A stretch of DNA of 64,000 nucleotides from Streptomyces sp. P3 (GCF_003032475.1 NZ_CP028369.1:6510001-6574000); one strand, 5' to 3'; positions 1 through 9,665 are shown, counted from the stretch's first letter. Numbers and translations are program-made. The notes: a model not told the origin generated them from the letters alone.

Positions 1-22
1 GCGTGAGGTGGTGGTCCGGGGT

Positions 23-430
23 TCAGGATCCGGTGCTGTAGCGCTTGAGCATGAGGGCCACGGCTTCGTCCACGATCGCGGGATCAGTGGGGCTGGGCGG
101 GACGAAGTCGGTCCGTACGAGTTGAGGCCACAGCAACTGGCTGCAGATCATGCCGAGGAACTGCTCGGCCACTACGGATGCCGACTGTGGCTGTCCGTCG
201 GCCGAACGGAAGTCGAGTGTGCCGGCGTGTGCTTCGGCGTCCAGGTAGTCGCGGAGCCGGTCGAAGAAGGGTCCGCGGTCGATGGCGAAGCCGGTGCCGA
301 CGATGTCGGCGAGTTCCGGCATCTGGGGAAGTTCGGTGATGATGAGCCGGCACAGCGCCGCCGTGCCGGGCCGGGCGACCAGGCAGGCGTAGTCGCGGCC
401 GATGTGGTCCAGACCGAACCGGGGATCACC
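23..430 (-). pseudogene. C-terminal remnant of a TetR-family regulator
   Basis: The reverse strand reads the ligand-binding half of a TetR-type repressor, ending at a stop near position 23. Recognisable stretches are RPGTAALCRLIITELPQ and the closing segment ending in LMLKRYSTGS. The DNA-binding helix-turn-helix that should come first is absent: the homology stops near position 430 and runs directly into a short-chain dehydrogenase fragment on the other strand. The open frame continues upstream to 1561, but that part is only the antisense of the neighbouring gene. Loss of the HTH means no repressor function is expected. The exact breakpoint is inferred from where protein-like sequence ends on each strand. 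Confidence 0.65.
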
Positions 431-454
431 GGGCGGGGGCGGTGCGGCGTACTC

Positions 455-1105
455 CCCGGCGTCACCCCGGCCAGCATCGACAAGGCCCGGCAGATCCTCG
501 GGGACAAGGTGCCCGTGATACAGGCCGACGCACGCGATCTCGACACGCAGCGCGGCCTGGCCAAGCAGGTGGGTGAGCACTTCGGGAAGCTGGACGTGGC
601 GTTCCTGAACGCCGGCGTCTCGGACTGGCGCTCGTTCGAGGACCACACCGAGGACAGCTACGACCGGCTCTTCGACATCAACGTCAAGAGTGTCTTCTTC
701 CTGACGCAGGCACTGGTGCCGGTGCTGGCCAACCCGTCCTCGGTCATCCTCAACGCGTCCGCCAGCGTGCACGGCGGCTACGGGCAGGCGAACGCCTACG
801 CCGCGACGAAGGCGGCTGTCTCCTCCCTGATGCGGTCGTGGAACGCGGACCTTCTCAAGTCGCACGGTATCCGGTTCAACGCGGTCAGCCCCGGCCCGGT
901 GGACACCCCGCTCTACTCCAAGCTCGGGATCGAGGACCCCGCGGAGCAGGCGGCGGTCCTGGAGGGGATCAGCGCCGGCATCCCGCTGGGCCGCATGGGT
1001 CTGCCCGAGGAGGTCGCGGAAGCGGTCGTATACCTGGCCTCCGACGCCTCCGCCTTCGCTGTGGGCCAGGACCTTATCCTGGACGGAGGTTCGACCGTCC
1101 TCTGA
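455..1105 (+). pseudogene. N-terminally truncated short-chain dehydrogenase/reductase
   Basis: This is the last ~215 residues of a classical SDR oxidoreductase. Visible are the NAG motif (FLNAGVSD), the catalytic Ser region (LNASASVHG), the YxxxK active site (YAATKAAVSS), the PG segment after strand 6 (AVSPGPVDTP) and a typical C-terminus ending ILDGGSTVL. The Rossmann TGxxxGIG nucleotide-binding motif and first two beta strands are missing, so NAD(P) cannot bind normally. The open frame extends upstream to position 8, but that part is antisense to the TetR fragment and is not SDR-like. SDR genes are often divergent from a TetR repressor. Here both N-termini and the shared promoter seem to have been deleted together. 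Confidence 0.75.
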
Positions 1106-1361
1106 CAGCAAGGACACGGCCGGAAGACGGGCGACGGGTGAGGGGTAGAGGAATGTCGGGCTCGCGCACCGCCCATATGGCAAGTCGTTCCACTTACCTT
1201 TAATTCCTGGAGTGGCTCGACAACGCCGGAGAGGGTTGCCGGCACCGGCTCCAGGGCCATGTCGCTGCCGTCCGCGAGAAGCCGGGCGATGGGTGGCCTT
1301 CCCGAGGGTGCGGCTCTTCTGCAGTGAGTTGGTCTTCGCCGGGACACCGAGTGAGGCGAGG

Positions 1362-1500
1362 TCAGTGGTGAACGGTGATCTCCCGCTCGAGGATCTTTCC
1401 GCTGGGGCGCTTGGCCAGTGCGTCCAGGTAGAAGATGGTCCGCGGGTGCTTGTGCGGTGCCACGCACTCCTTGGCGAACCGGTGTCCGCCGTCGCCTGAC
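1362..1500 (-). pseudogene. C-terminal tip of an AMP-binding (acyl-CoA synthetase) enzyme
   Basis: About 45 residues on the reverse strand read as the end of an ANL-superfamily adenylating enzyme: APHKHPRTIFYLDAL followed by PSGKILERE, which carries the invariant lysine of the A10 motif, then a stop at 1362. Nothing upstream in this frame resembles the rest of the enzyme. A good Shine-Dalgarno site and ATG lie upstream on the same strand (ATG at 1552), but they lead into another frame (MTEGTDEQAETVV), which may be a second fused scrap. This is a gene relic produced by deletion. Confidence 0.55.
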
Positions 1501-1683
1501 CCGGGTCCTCCGCCACCACGGTCTCAGCCTGCTCGTCCGTACCCTCGGTCATCGCTACCACCTCCCTGGCTCAACGCCGTCCCGGCGGCCCCGTCGTGCC
1601 GCGCACCTCGTACACGTGCCGACACGACGCGTACAGCGGGCCGCGTCGGTGCGTCACCACTGGTCACGCTGCGCGAGCGAGAG

Positions 1684-4600
1684 TGCCGCGGCCGCCCGGC
1701 TGGACGTCCCCAGGACGGAGGGAGCCCCCGACGCGGTCCTGCGCCGGGAGGCCGACGAGGCGACGGCGAGCAGGCGGCGCGCCGTCGAGCACGTGGCGGA
1801 ACTCGCCGTGCAGGCCGAGCGGGCCGGGGAGCAGCACCGGGCCGCTCGGCTGCGCGCCGACGAGGCCGACGAGGAGACCGCGCACGCCGAGGAGCGGCTG
1901 GCCGAGGCGGAGGAGGCCGTCGCCCGGGCCGGGCGCGCGCTGGTCACGGCCGTGCGGGAACAGCTTTCCGGGTGCGTGGAGCTGCGGGTGCCCGGGCTGC
2001 CGGGAATCCTGGACGCCGTACAGGACTGGGCCGGCACTCTGGACGGCCCGATGCCGGCCCGTACGGCAGCGACCGAGGCCCATCGCGCCATCGCGTCGCG
2101 CCTCGCCGACCGCGCGGCCGTGCTGGCTCACCGCGAGGAGGCGGTGACGCAGCGGCAGCGACGGGCAGTGGAGGAACTGGCGGCCCTCGAAGCGGGAGGC
2201 GAGCGCGGCCCGGCGGAGCCCCGCACACGCACACCCGGTGTACGCGACCGGGGCCCGGGCGCTCCGCTGTGGCGGCTGGTCGACTTCCGCCCGCATGTCA
2301 CCGAAGCCGACCGCGCGGGAATGGAAGCCGCGCTGGAGGCCTCGGGGCTCCTCGACGCCTGGGTGCGGCCGGACGGCTCCGCGGTCGCGGCGGACGGACA
2401 CGACGTGCTGCTCGACCCGGTCGGGCTGCTCGGCGGGAGCGGCCTCGACCGCGTGCTGTGCCCGGCGGTCGACCCCGAGGACGCAAGGGCCGCCGCCGTG
2501 GGGGAGGAGACGGTCGCGCGCCTGCTCGCGTCGATCGGGCTGGCCGCGGGCGGCGACGGGCCCGGGGGCAGTTTCCCGGAGGCCGGCGGTCACGACACCT
2601 GGATCGGTGCGGACGGCCGCTTCCGCGTCGGAGCGCTCACCGGAAGCTGGTCCAAGGACAGCGCGCAGTACGTGGGAGAAGGCGCACGGGAACAGGCGCG
2701 TCGCGTCCGGTCCGGAGAACTGCGTTGCGAGATCGACGACTTGACGGCGGAGCGGGAACGGCTGACCGAAGAGGCCCGTACGGTCGACGAGCGCCGCGCC
2801 GTGCTGGACGCGGAACTCGACGCACTGGAGGGCGACGACGACCTGAGGCGTGCCCACGCACACGTCCCCGCCGCGGCCGAGACGGTCCGCCGCGCCCGCG
2901 CCCGGCGGGACGAACGGGCCGCGGAACTCGCTCCGGCGGCGTTGCGGGCCGAGCGCGCGGCGGCCGAACTCACCGACACGGCGACCGCCCTGAACCTCCC
3001 CACCGACCCCACGGCGCTGGGCGCCGTGCGCCAGGCGCTCGCCGACCACACGGCCCTCCTGGCGGCCCTGTGGCCCGCGCTGCGCGAGGGCACGGAGGCC
3101 GAGCGCGCGGTGACCGGCGAGCGTGAGGAGACCCGCCGGGCCGAAGTCCTCGTGTCCGAACTCGCCGAGCGCGCCGCGGCGGCGGCCCGGACCGCCGCCG
3201 CGGCGGACGCACTCCTGGCGACGCTCCGCTCCACCGTCGGGGCGGCCGTCGCCGAGCTCCAGCGGCAGTTGGAGGAGACATCCGAGGCGGCCCGGGTCTG
3301 CGAGGACGAACAGGAGCGGGTGCGGGCGGAGCACGGTGACGCCGAGCGGCGGGCCGGCCGCGCCGAGGGACGCATCGAGCGGCTCGCCGAGGACGTCACC
3401 GAGGCGACCGCCGCACGGGAGGAAGCCGTCGCCGCGCTCCAGAGGTTCGCCGCGACGGGACTGCTCGCCGTCGCGCTGCCCGACCTCGCCCTACCGGACG
3501 ACGACGGAGGGACCTGGTCGGCTACCCCTGCCGTCACCCTCGCGCGGGCCGTGGAGTCCCGGCTCTCCTCGACCGACGACACCGACGCGGCCTGGGAGCG
3601 CGTGCAGAAGCGGCTGAGCGAGGAGTTCGGCAGACTCCAGGACGCGCTGTCGCGGCACGGCCACACCGCCACCGCCCGCCCGAGCGAGGACGGCATGCGG
3701 GTCGACATCGTCTACCAGGGCCGGGAACGGGCCGTGCCCGAACTCGCCGGGGCACTGGCGGTGGAGGTCGCGGAGCTGACCCGCATCCTGTCCGCACACG
3801 AGCGCGAGATCCTCCAGACCCATCTGATCACCGAGGTCGCCGGGACGCTCCAGGAACTGATCGGGGCGGCCGAACGGCAGGTGGCCGCCATGAACAGGGA
3901 GCTGGAGGAGCGACCGACCTCCACGGGAATGAGACTGCGGCTGCTGTGGAGGGCGTCCCGCCGTGCCCCGCAGGGACTGGCCCAGGCCCGCGAACGGCTG
4001 CGCCAGTCCGCCGACGCGTGGTCGTCCGAGGACCGGGCCGCGGTCGGCGCGTTCCTCCAGGAGCAGATCGCCCACCGGCAGACCGACGACAGCACCGGCA
4101 GCTGGCTGGAGGACCTCACCGCCGCTCTCGACTACCGGTCCTGGCACGAGTTCGGCGTCGAACGCCACCAGCACGGCAAGTGGGTGCCGGCCACCGGACC
4201 CGCCTCGGGCGGGGAGCGGGTACTGGCCGCGTCCGTGCCCCTGTTCGCCGCCGCGTCCTCGCACTACGCGAGCGCGGGAGGCGCGCACGCCCCGCGCCTG
4301 GTCACCCTGGACGAGGCGTTCGCCGGCGTCGACGACGACTCGCGCGCCAAGTGCCTGGGCCTGCTGCGCGCCTTCGACCTCGACGTCGTCATGACCAGCG
4401 AACGCGAATGGGCCTGCTACCCCCAGGTGCCGGGCATCGCCATCGCCCAGCTCTCCCGCGTCGACGACATCGACGCCGTACTGGTGACGCGGTGGGAATG
4501 GGACGGCAGCGAACGGCGGCGCGGCACGGAGCCCGACACCCGGCCGGACGCGCCCCGGACGGCTGCCGGTGCCGGCGACTTCGGCGAGGAGGCCGACGGG

Positions 4601-4687
4601 CCGGTGAACTCCTTCGATCCCTTCGGTGAGCCGGGCCGGAACGACGCCGTCGACAGCGCCGACGGACAGGGGGCCCTGTGGGCGTGA
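1684..4687 (+). pseudogene. jetC: Truncated JetC-like SMC/SbcC ATPase of a Wadjet-type defence system
   Basis: About 1000 residues match the TIGR02680-like SbcC/MukB-type ATPase, the JetC subunit of Wadjet plasmid-defence loci. The middle is long alanine/glutamate/arginine-rich coiled coil in two arms. The C-terminal ATPase half is present: an SGGER signature near 4205-4219, a Walker B (LVTLDEAFAG) near 4300-4330, and a following TSERE segment. Family members exceed 1300 residues and begin with a P-loop. No GxxxxGKS/T exists here, and the upstream frame (1418-1680) is not protein-like. The N-terminal head is therefore lost and the ATPase should be dead. Its stop overlaps the start of jetD. 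The jetA and jetB partners are absent upstream. Family assignment comes from recognised motifs and the jetD neighbour, not a search. Confidence 0.75.
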
Positions 4688-6036
4688 ACCATTCGGTGAC
4701 CCCGGCCGACCGCGACGGAGGCGCCGCGACGGCCGGACGCACGTCGCCGCCAAAGGCCATCGCGGACGCGGTGCCGGCCGGGCAGCCACCGGCCGAAACC
4801 CGGACCGGCGTCGACGCCGAGCGCCTCGGACGTCTGCTCGGCGATCCCGGCCTCGCCTGGTTCGTGGACCGCGTGCGGCAGCGCATGGCACGCAGCCGGC
4901 CGCTCACGGGCTCGGTCACCTTGGCCGACCCCGAGGAATCCCAACGGCGCGCCGCCGACCGCCTGCTGGGACGGGCGCCGCGATCCAGCGGCTCCCTCGG
5001 CATTCGCCTCGCCACCGTGGACGAGATCCTGCGTCGCTCCGGTGTCAGCCCCGACGGACTGGCGGCGGCCGTCGTCGCCCTCACCGGCCCGGTCATCCTC
5101 CACGCCGAGACACGGAACAGGGAGGAACGGGCCTGGGAGGAGGCGTACGCCCCGCTCGGCACCCTCGACGGGGAGCTGGCCCACTGGGCCGAGCGGATCC
5201 GCGGTGACGGTCTCGTACGTCGTCTCGCCCGGACACCGGAGGCCGCGGCTCCCCTGGTGGAGCACGCCGTGCGCGCGTTGCGGGCGCTGCCCGCGTCACC
5301 CCCGGCATCGCGGGCGACGTTCGCGGCGCGGACCCTCTCGGGCGCCCATGCCCTGGACGAGGGGACACCGCTCGCCACTCTGGTCCTGTCCGGCATCCGT
5401 TGCCTCACCGGCTTCCCCGACGGCTCCGGTGCGCAGTGGCGGCGGGAGGCGTGGGCCTCGGCGGGTCTGCTCAAGGACGACCTGTCATCGACCGTCCTCA
5501 CCCTCAACCTGCGCGGTTCTCCACCTCTGGACTGGATGGCCGACGCGGGCGATCCGGTGGTGCTGACGCTCCGCTCCCTCACCCGGCGCGCACCGGTTGC
5601 CACGGTCGCGACGACGGGAACCGTTCACGTCTGCGAGAACCCGGCAGTGCTGTCTGCTGCCGCTGACACCTTCGGCCCCGCGTGCCCGCCCATGGTGTGT
5701 CTGCAGGGGCAACCGTCGGCAGCGGCGCTCACCCTGCTGCGCGACCTGTCCATGAGGGGAGCTCGTTTTCTCTACCACGGCGATTTCGACTGGGGCGGTG
5801 TGCGCATCGCCGCAGCACTGGCGCGAAACGTCGCCTGGCGACCGTGGCGCTACACGGCCGCCGACTACCGGGCAGCGGTGACCACGGTGGCCGAAGCGCC
5901 GGCCTTGACGGGCCCGCCCGCCGCGACTTCCTGGGACCCTGCCCTGGCCGTCGCCCTCGCCGAGTGCGGTGTCCGGGTCGAGGAGGAAGCGGTGTTGGAC
6001 GACTTGCTGACGGACCTTGGACCGGGACCCCGCTGA
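4678..6036 (+). CDS. jetD: JetD-like Toprim-fold nuclease subunit (TIGR02679; DUF3323/DUF2399)
   Basis: The 452-residue product has the two-part layout of the TIGR02679 family: an N-terminal DUF3323-like region (LLGDPGLAWFVDRVRQRM) and a C-terminal DUF2399 topoisomerase-VI-A/Toprim-like region with LYHGDFDWGGVRIA, whose acidic pair is the expected metal site. In intact Wadjet systems, JetABC (an SMC-like loader/motor) extrudes plasmid DNA and JetD cleaves it. The GTG at 4678 lies four bases after an AGGGGG ribosome-binding site. GTG at 4684, forming a GTGA overlap with the jetC stop, is the alternative start. The frame is full length and undamaged, yet its partners are gone (jetA, jetB) or beheaded (jetC), so it is probably an orphan without plasmid-defence activity. 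Confidence 0.8.
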   Translation: MGVNHSVTPADRDGGAATAGRTSPPKAIADAVPAGQPPAETRTGVDAERLGRLLGDPGLAWFVDRVRQRMARSRPLTGSVTLADPEESQRRAADRLLGRAPRSSGSLGIRLATVDEILRRSGVSPDGLAAAVVALTGPVILHAETRNREERAWEEAYAPLGTLDGELAHWAERIRGDGLVRRLARTPEAAAPLVEHAVRALRALPASPPASRATFAARTLSGAHALDEGTPLATLVLSGIRCLTGFPDGSGAQWRREAWASAGLLKDDLSSTVLTLNLRGSPPLDWMADAGDPVVLTLRSLTRRAPVATVATTGTVHVCENPAVLSAAADTFGPACPPMVCLQGQPSAAALTLLRDLSMRGARFLYHGDFDWGGVRIAAALARNVAWRPWRYTAADYRAAVTTVAEAPALTGPPAATSWDPALAVALAECGVRVEEEAVLDDLLTDLGPGPR

Positions 6037-6182
6037 GGCGTATCCCGAGAGCGCGACCGGCGCGGATCCGCCGAGTACCGAGCCATTGGCGAGCAGAGTT
6101 CTGTCGTCTTGGGAGTCATGACGCTCGTTCGACGCTCCAGAACGACCAAACGCCAGATCCGGAGGACGTCCGGGAGGGCGGA

Positions 6183-6308
6183 CCGGCGGGTGACTCGACC
6201 ATCGTCGAGCTCTGCATCAGCTACCTGGGCAAGAAGGTGGACCCCCCCGGTCGGACGTAAAAAAGCATCGAGACCGTGCGCGGGCTGGGGTACCGGTTGT
6301 CGAGCTGA
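6183..6308 (+). pseudogene. C-terminal winged-helix scrap of an OmpR-family response regulator
   Basis: The frame reads DSTIVELCISYLGKKVDPPG, then a TAA at about 6258, and resumes in the same frame as KSIETVRGLGYRLSS before TGA at 6306-6308. This is the recognition helix and final wing (TVRGLGYRL) of an OmpR/PhoB-type output domain, with a nonsense codon inside. The receiver domain and most of the effector domain are absent. The rest of the 6037-6440 gap contains nothing else I recognise. Confidence 0.6.
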
Positions 6309-6475
6309 GCGCCGGACGGATTTTTCGGTTATTGCCGGAGGAGCTGTTCAACTGCGGCCGTCGACGTCCCGGAGCCGGTCGACTACCGTAGCGAATCGCC
6401 CATCCGTCGGGAAAGCTAATCCAGCACTGGTGGACGGCATTTTTGAGGGATCACTTGTCGCGCGAGGGGGCACCA

Positions 6476-6922
6476 ATGAGAATCCGCAAAGCCATTTCCA
6501 CAGCGGTCGCCGTGACGACCGCCGCCGTTGGCATGATCACCGCAGCCGGCGGCCCGGCCCAGGCCGACTGGGTGCCACCGTTCAGGAAGTGCACATCATT
6601 CGATCAGAGTGGATTCAAAGGCGACGTCTGTGTGGATCGGGTCGGCCTTGGACCACAAGAATTCCTCGGCCTGGGTCACATCCAGGCATTCCCCGGCAAA
6701 TGCGCCAAATTACGGGTCGACGTCGTTGACCCCGACGGCACGGCGGTGCATTCCGTGAACAACATCCCCTGCGCCACCGGGGCGGTCGGTACCGCTCGGT
6801 ATCTCGCCGAGCTGCACGTGAACGGCAGGGCCTATGCCCGCCTGGTCGGCTTCGACAGCGCAGGAAACACGCTGCTGTCGGTCAACTCCGAGATCATCGT
6901 CTCCCCGTTCGACAACCACTGA
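6476..6922 (+). CDS. Small secreted protein of unknown function
   Basis: The 148-residue protein starts with a classical Sec signal peptide: basic MRIRK, a hydrophobic core (AVAVTTAAVGMITAAGG) and a likely signal peptidase I site after AQA. The mature part is about 120 residues and has four cysteines (near CTSF, DVCVD, GKCAK and IPCAT), which could form two disulfides outside the cell. The ATG at 6476 follows a GAGGGGG ribosome-binding site. An in-frame start at 6443 exists but would put polar residues ahead of the signal peptide. I do not recognise a domain. It stands alone between a response-regulator scrap and an IS1380 remnant, and no partner is evident. Confidence 0.7.
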   Translation: MRIRKAISTAVAVTTAAVGMITAAGGPAQADWVPPFRKCTSFDQSGFKGDVCVDRVGLGPQEFLGLGHIQAFPGKCAKLRVDVVDPDGTAVHSVNNIPCATGAVGTARYLAELHVNGRAYARLVGFDSAGNTLLSVNSEIIVSPFDNH

Positions 6923-6988
6923 GGGTCTATACGACCGGGCCTGTCCGGCGGATCATCGGGAGCCTCCGCGACGCGGACCATGAGTGGC

Positions 6989-7712
6989 TAACCTCGATCG
7001 TTCATGAGTCCTCGCCGGTTCGCTGACGGGGACTCCGCGTTTGTGTGGTGCGGTCTTTTCGGGGTTGGGGCAGGGCGAGGGTTCGGCTCTCGCGTCGGAT
7101 GGGCGCCGGGTTCCACTTCCCCGGTGTGTGGTGATGCGGGTCGTCGGGACGGTCGATGTGGCTGGTCAGCCGGGGTTCGGCAGGGCGTGGAGCCTGACGG
7201 TCGCGTGGCTGATGGCGGCGGTCCAGAGCCATCGGGTGGGCAGGCGGAGCCAGCGGCGGCGGCCGGTGTTCACGAGCTGCGCGGGGGCGGAGAGCAGCCG
7301 AAGCCGGAGCTTCTCGGGCTCCCAGCGGCGGGCGTCGCCGCTCAGTGCGAGCATCTGCATCCAGGCGAGGAGGTCGAGTGCGAGGGAGACGATCTCCAGC
7401 CAGATCCGGTTTTGTGCCGTGTCGTGCAGGGGCGGATTGCGCAGGCCTGTGGCGCGGGCGCCTCGGATGTGGTCCTCGCAGCGGGCCCGCCTGCGGTGAC
7501 GCAGTTCGAGGTCGGCGAGCTGGCCGCCTTTGGTGTTGGTCGCGAAGCAGGTGAGCCGCAGTCCGTCGAGGTCGGTGAAGCGCAACTGGGTGCCGGGGTG
7601 CGGGCGTTCCTTGCGGACGATCAGCCGCATGCCCGTGGGCCAGGTGCTCAGGTCGGGCATGTCGGTGTGCCACGACAACTCGGTCAGGGTGCGATCGCCC
7701 TGCAGTTCGGGC
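6989..7712 (-). mobile_element. 3' remnant of an IS1380-family insertion sequence
   Basis: The element keeps its outer end, with the terminal motif TAACCTCGATCGTTCATGAG at 6989-7008, and the last ~40% of its transposase gene on the reverse strand. The other half is gone: at about 7712 the sequence switches abruptly to an unrelated endonuclease fragment. An almost identical terminal motif stands alone at 22421-22440. Confidence 0.65.
7166..7712 (-). pseudogene. C-terminal part of an IS1380-family transposase
   Basis: About 180 residues match the end of IS1380-type DDE transposases: GMRLIVRKERPHPG, RFTDLDGLRL, CFATNTKGGQLADLELRHRR, then QNRIWLEIVSLALDLLAWMQ and a basic tail. Intact family members are roughly 460 residues, so over half is missing, including the first catalytic aspartates. 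The apparent first residues (MPELQ) come from the junction, not from a true start. Confidence 0.7.
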
Positions 7713-7947
7713 ACGAGAAGTCCACGTGGCCGCCGGTGCCGGCTTCCAGGGTCAGGACCGGCCGGCGTTTCTGACCCTTCGTGAACCAGGCGATCCGGTC
7801 GTAGAAGTGCTCCGCCCCAAGGTCGTCGAAGACGGTCCGCGGAAGTCCCGCCAACTGCGGGGCGGGGACCAGGCCGGTGGAGGTGAACGCCTTGAACAGC
7901 GGGTCGTCGGCGCGGTCGATGCTGAAGTCGCCAAGGGCGATGAGGTT
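7713..7947 (-). pseudogene. Fragment of an endonuclease/exonuclease/phosphatase-family protein
   Basis: The reverse strand reads NLIALGDFSIDRADDPLF, then LPRTVFDDLG and EHFYDRIAWFT, the central part of an EEP-superfamily metal-dependent phosphoesterase (the GDFN-type motif, here GDFS). It is cut on one side by the IS4-type element at 7948 and on the other by the IS1380 remnant near 7712. No continuation is visible beyond either element, so insertion was accompanied or followed by deletion. Not functional. Confidence 0.6.
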
Positions 7948-7997
7948 GGGCCTTGACCCAAGGCCGGGCAGTCAGCGTATTTCCGCTGGTGGCAAGG
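7948..7997. repeat. Left terminal inverted repeat of the IS4-type element
   Basis: This begins GGGCCTTGACCCAAGG and pairs with the reverse complement of 9470-9519 with three mismatches. The outermost bases also contain the short palindrome CCTTGACCCAAGG. Confidence 0.85.
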
Positions 7998-8082
7998 GAG
8001 TTCGGTGTCGGGTAGGAACGCGGGCAACGGGGCCGTGTTGGTCAGGTGGTCCGCCAAGACTTCCGGCCGTTGAGGAGCCCCA

Positions 8083-9495
8083 TTGCCCACGCGTCATTGT
8101 GCCCTGCCACCCGGTCTGGAGAGGGTCACCCGTGAGTTCACCGTGGCCGAGGGCCGGTTCGCGCCCGGTCATCTGGGCGAGTTGACGCAGGTCATACCGT
8201 TCGACCTCGTCGATGCCGTTCTGGATGAAACCCGTTGCGTGCAGCGCCGGTTACGGGATCTGCCCTCGCGGGTCGGGGTCTACTTCCCTCTCGCGATGTG
8301 CCTGTTCCCGGAAGTCGGCTACCGACTGGTCTGGCACAAGCTGACCGCGGCCCTTACGGGCGTCGGGATCGAGGTCGCCGAGCCAACTGCGAAAGCCTTG
8401 CGTGACCTGCGCAGACGGCTCGGTGCAGAACCCATGAAAGCGTGTGTTCGAGACCCTGGCCGGCCCGCTCGCCCAGCCGGTGACTCCCGGAGTGCGGTTC
8501 GGGCCGTTGCGGATCGTCTCCTTCGACGGCTGCACCTCGATCAGTCTCCCCGATACCGAGCGCAACGTGGAGTGGTTCGGCCCCGGCAGCCGTGGCGGGT
8601 ATCCGATGCTGGAACTGATGATCCTGGTGGAGACCGGCACTCGTGCCCTGATCGGCGCCGTGTTCGCCACTCCCAGCGACGGGGAGACCTCCTACGCTCG
8701 CAGGCTGCTGCACCACCTGGGCCCCGGCATGCTGGTCCTGCGGGACAAGGGTTTCGACGCCAACGCCTTCCTCGCCGCCGTGCACGACACCGGTGCCAGT
8801 TTCCTGGGCCGGCTGCGCGCCAACCGACGCACCCCGGTCCTGAGTCGACTCGCCGATGGCTCCTACCTCTCGGTCATCGGCACCGTCCCGGTACGCGTCG
8901 CGGAAGCGCAGATCACCGTGACCTGTGACGACTGCTCGTTCACCAACTCCTACCGGCTGGTCACGACGCTGACCGATGCTCGTCGTCACCCCGCCGCGGC
9001 CCTCGTTGCCCTTTACCACCAGCGGTGGGAGCACGAGTCGGCGTATTTCGCTCTGCGTCACACGATCACAGACGGCCGAGTCCTGCGCTCAGGCGACCCG
9101 GTCGGGGTCGAGCAGGAGATGTGGGCCCTGCTCGCCCTCTACGGGGCACTTCGGACCGTGATGGTGGAGGCCGCCGAGTCCCGGCCGGGCACCGACCCGG
9201 ACCGCTGCGGCTTCACCATAGCCATCCCGACCTGCCCACGGTCTCGCACGACGATCGGCACACACCGGCCGCCGACCGGCGCAGACAGCGCGTCCTAAAC
9301 CTCCTTCACGCAGAACCCAACCGCCAGTGGCACACCCGCGACCTCGCCCGCCACCTCGGCGACATCACCCTCAGCACGATGTACCGACAGCTCGACAGAT
9401 GGGCCGTAAACGGACTCATCACCAAGACCGGCCCCGCCACCTACAGCAGCGCGAGAACCCGGTCAATCTCCTTGCCACCAGCGGAAATGCGCTAA
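8083..9495 (+). pseudogene. Frameshifted IS4-family transposase
   Basis: The N-terminal domain (IS4 N-terminal type; LERVTREFTVAEGRFAPGHL, FPLAMCLFPEVGYRLVW) starts at a TTG at 8083 behind GAGGAG. At 8434-8446 the frame changes by +1 at ATGAAAGCGTG. The catalytic DDE domain then continues in the second frame: SFDGCTSISLPDTERNVEWF, a second Asp in VLRDKGFDANAFL, and the YHQRWEHESAYFALRH block with the catalytic Glu, ending at 9298. A winged-helix-like tail (HTRDLARHLGDITLSTMYRQ) lies in the first frame up to 9495, implying a second shift near 9225. Either the gene is dead or the first shift is programmed. IS4 elements are not generally known for frameshifting, so a mutation is more likely. Confidence 0.7.
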
Positions 9496-9519
9496 CTACC
9501 CGGCCTTGGGTCAAGGCCC
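9470..9519. repeat. Right terminal inverted repeat of the IS4-type element
   Basis: This ends CCTTGGGTCAAGGCCC and is the mirror of 7948-7997 with 47 of 50 identical positions. Such long, well-kept ends suggest that the insertion is fairly recent despite the damaged transposase. Confidence 0.85.
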
Positions 9520-9665
9520 GCACTCGGGCAATCCAGCTCCAGGGCGATTCCGAGGAACCCCCTCGCGAACAAAGCAGTCCTACTGCAGAGGGACATGTGT
9601 CCTGGGGCGCCGACGCCCGGATTCCACGGCCACCAGACCGGAACAATCTCTGAGAGGCTTCATAG

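Larger units (their letters stand above)
7948..9519 (+). mobile_element. IS4-type insertion sequence with 50-bp terminal inverted repeats
   Basis: The outer boundaries are set by inverted repeats at 7948-7997 and 9470-9519, which match at 47 of 50 positions. Inside is one transposase gene on the forward strand, broken by frameshifts. The bases flanking the two ends do not form an obvious target duplication, consistent with later rearrangement. The left side interrupts the endonuclease/exonuclease/phosphatase fragment. Confidence 0.8.

Noticed and set aside
1418..1683. In-frame extension of the jetC remnant to an ATG at 1418
   Set aside because: The extra residues are basic, low-complexity sequence without family similarity. 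They are antisense or intergenic DNA joined by the deletion.
7930..9540. A target-site duplication around the IS4-type element
   Set aside because: The bases outside the two inverted repeats do not match over any useful length, so none was annotated.
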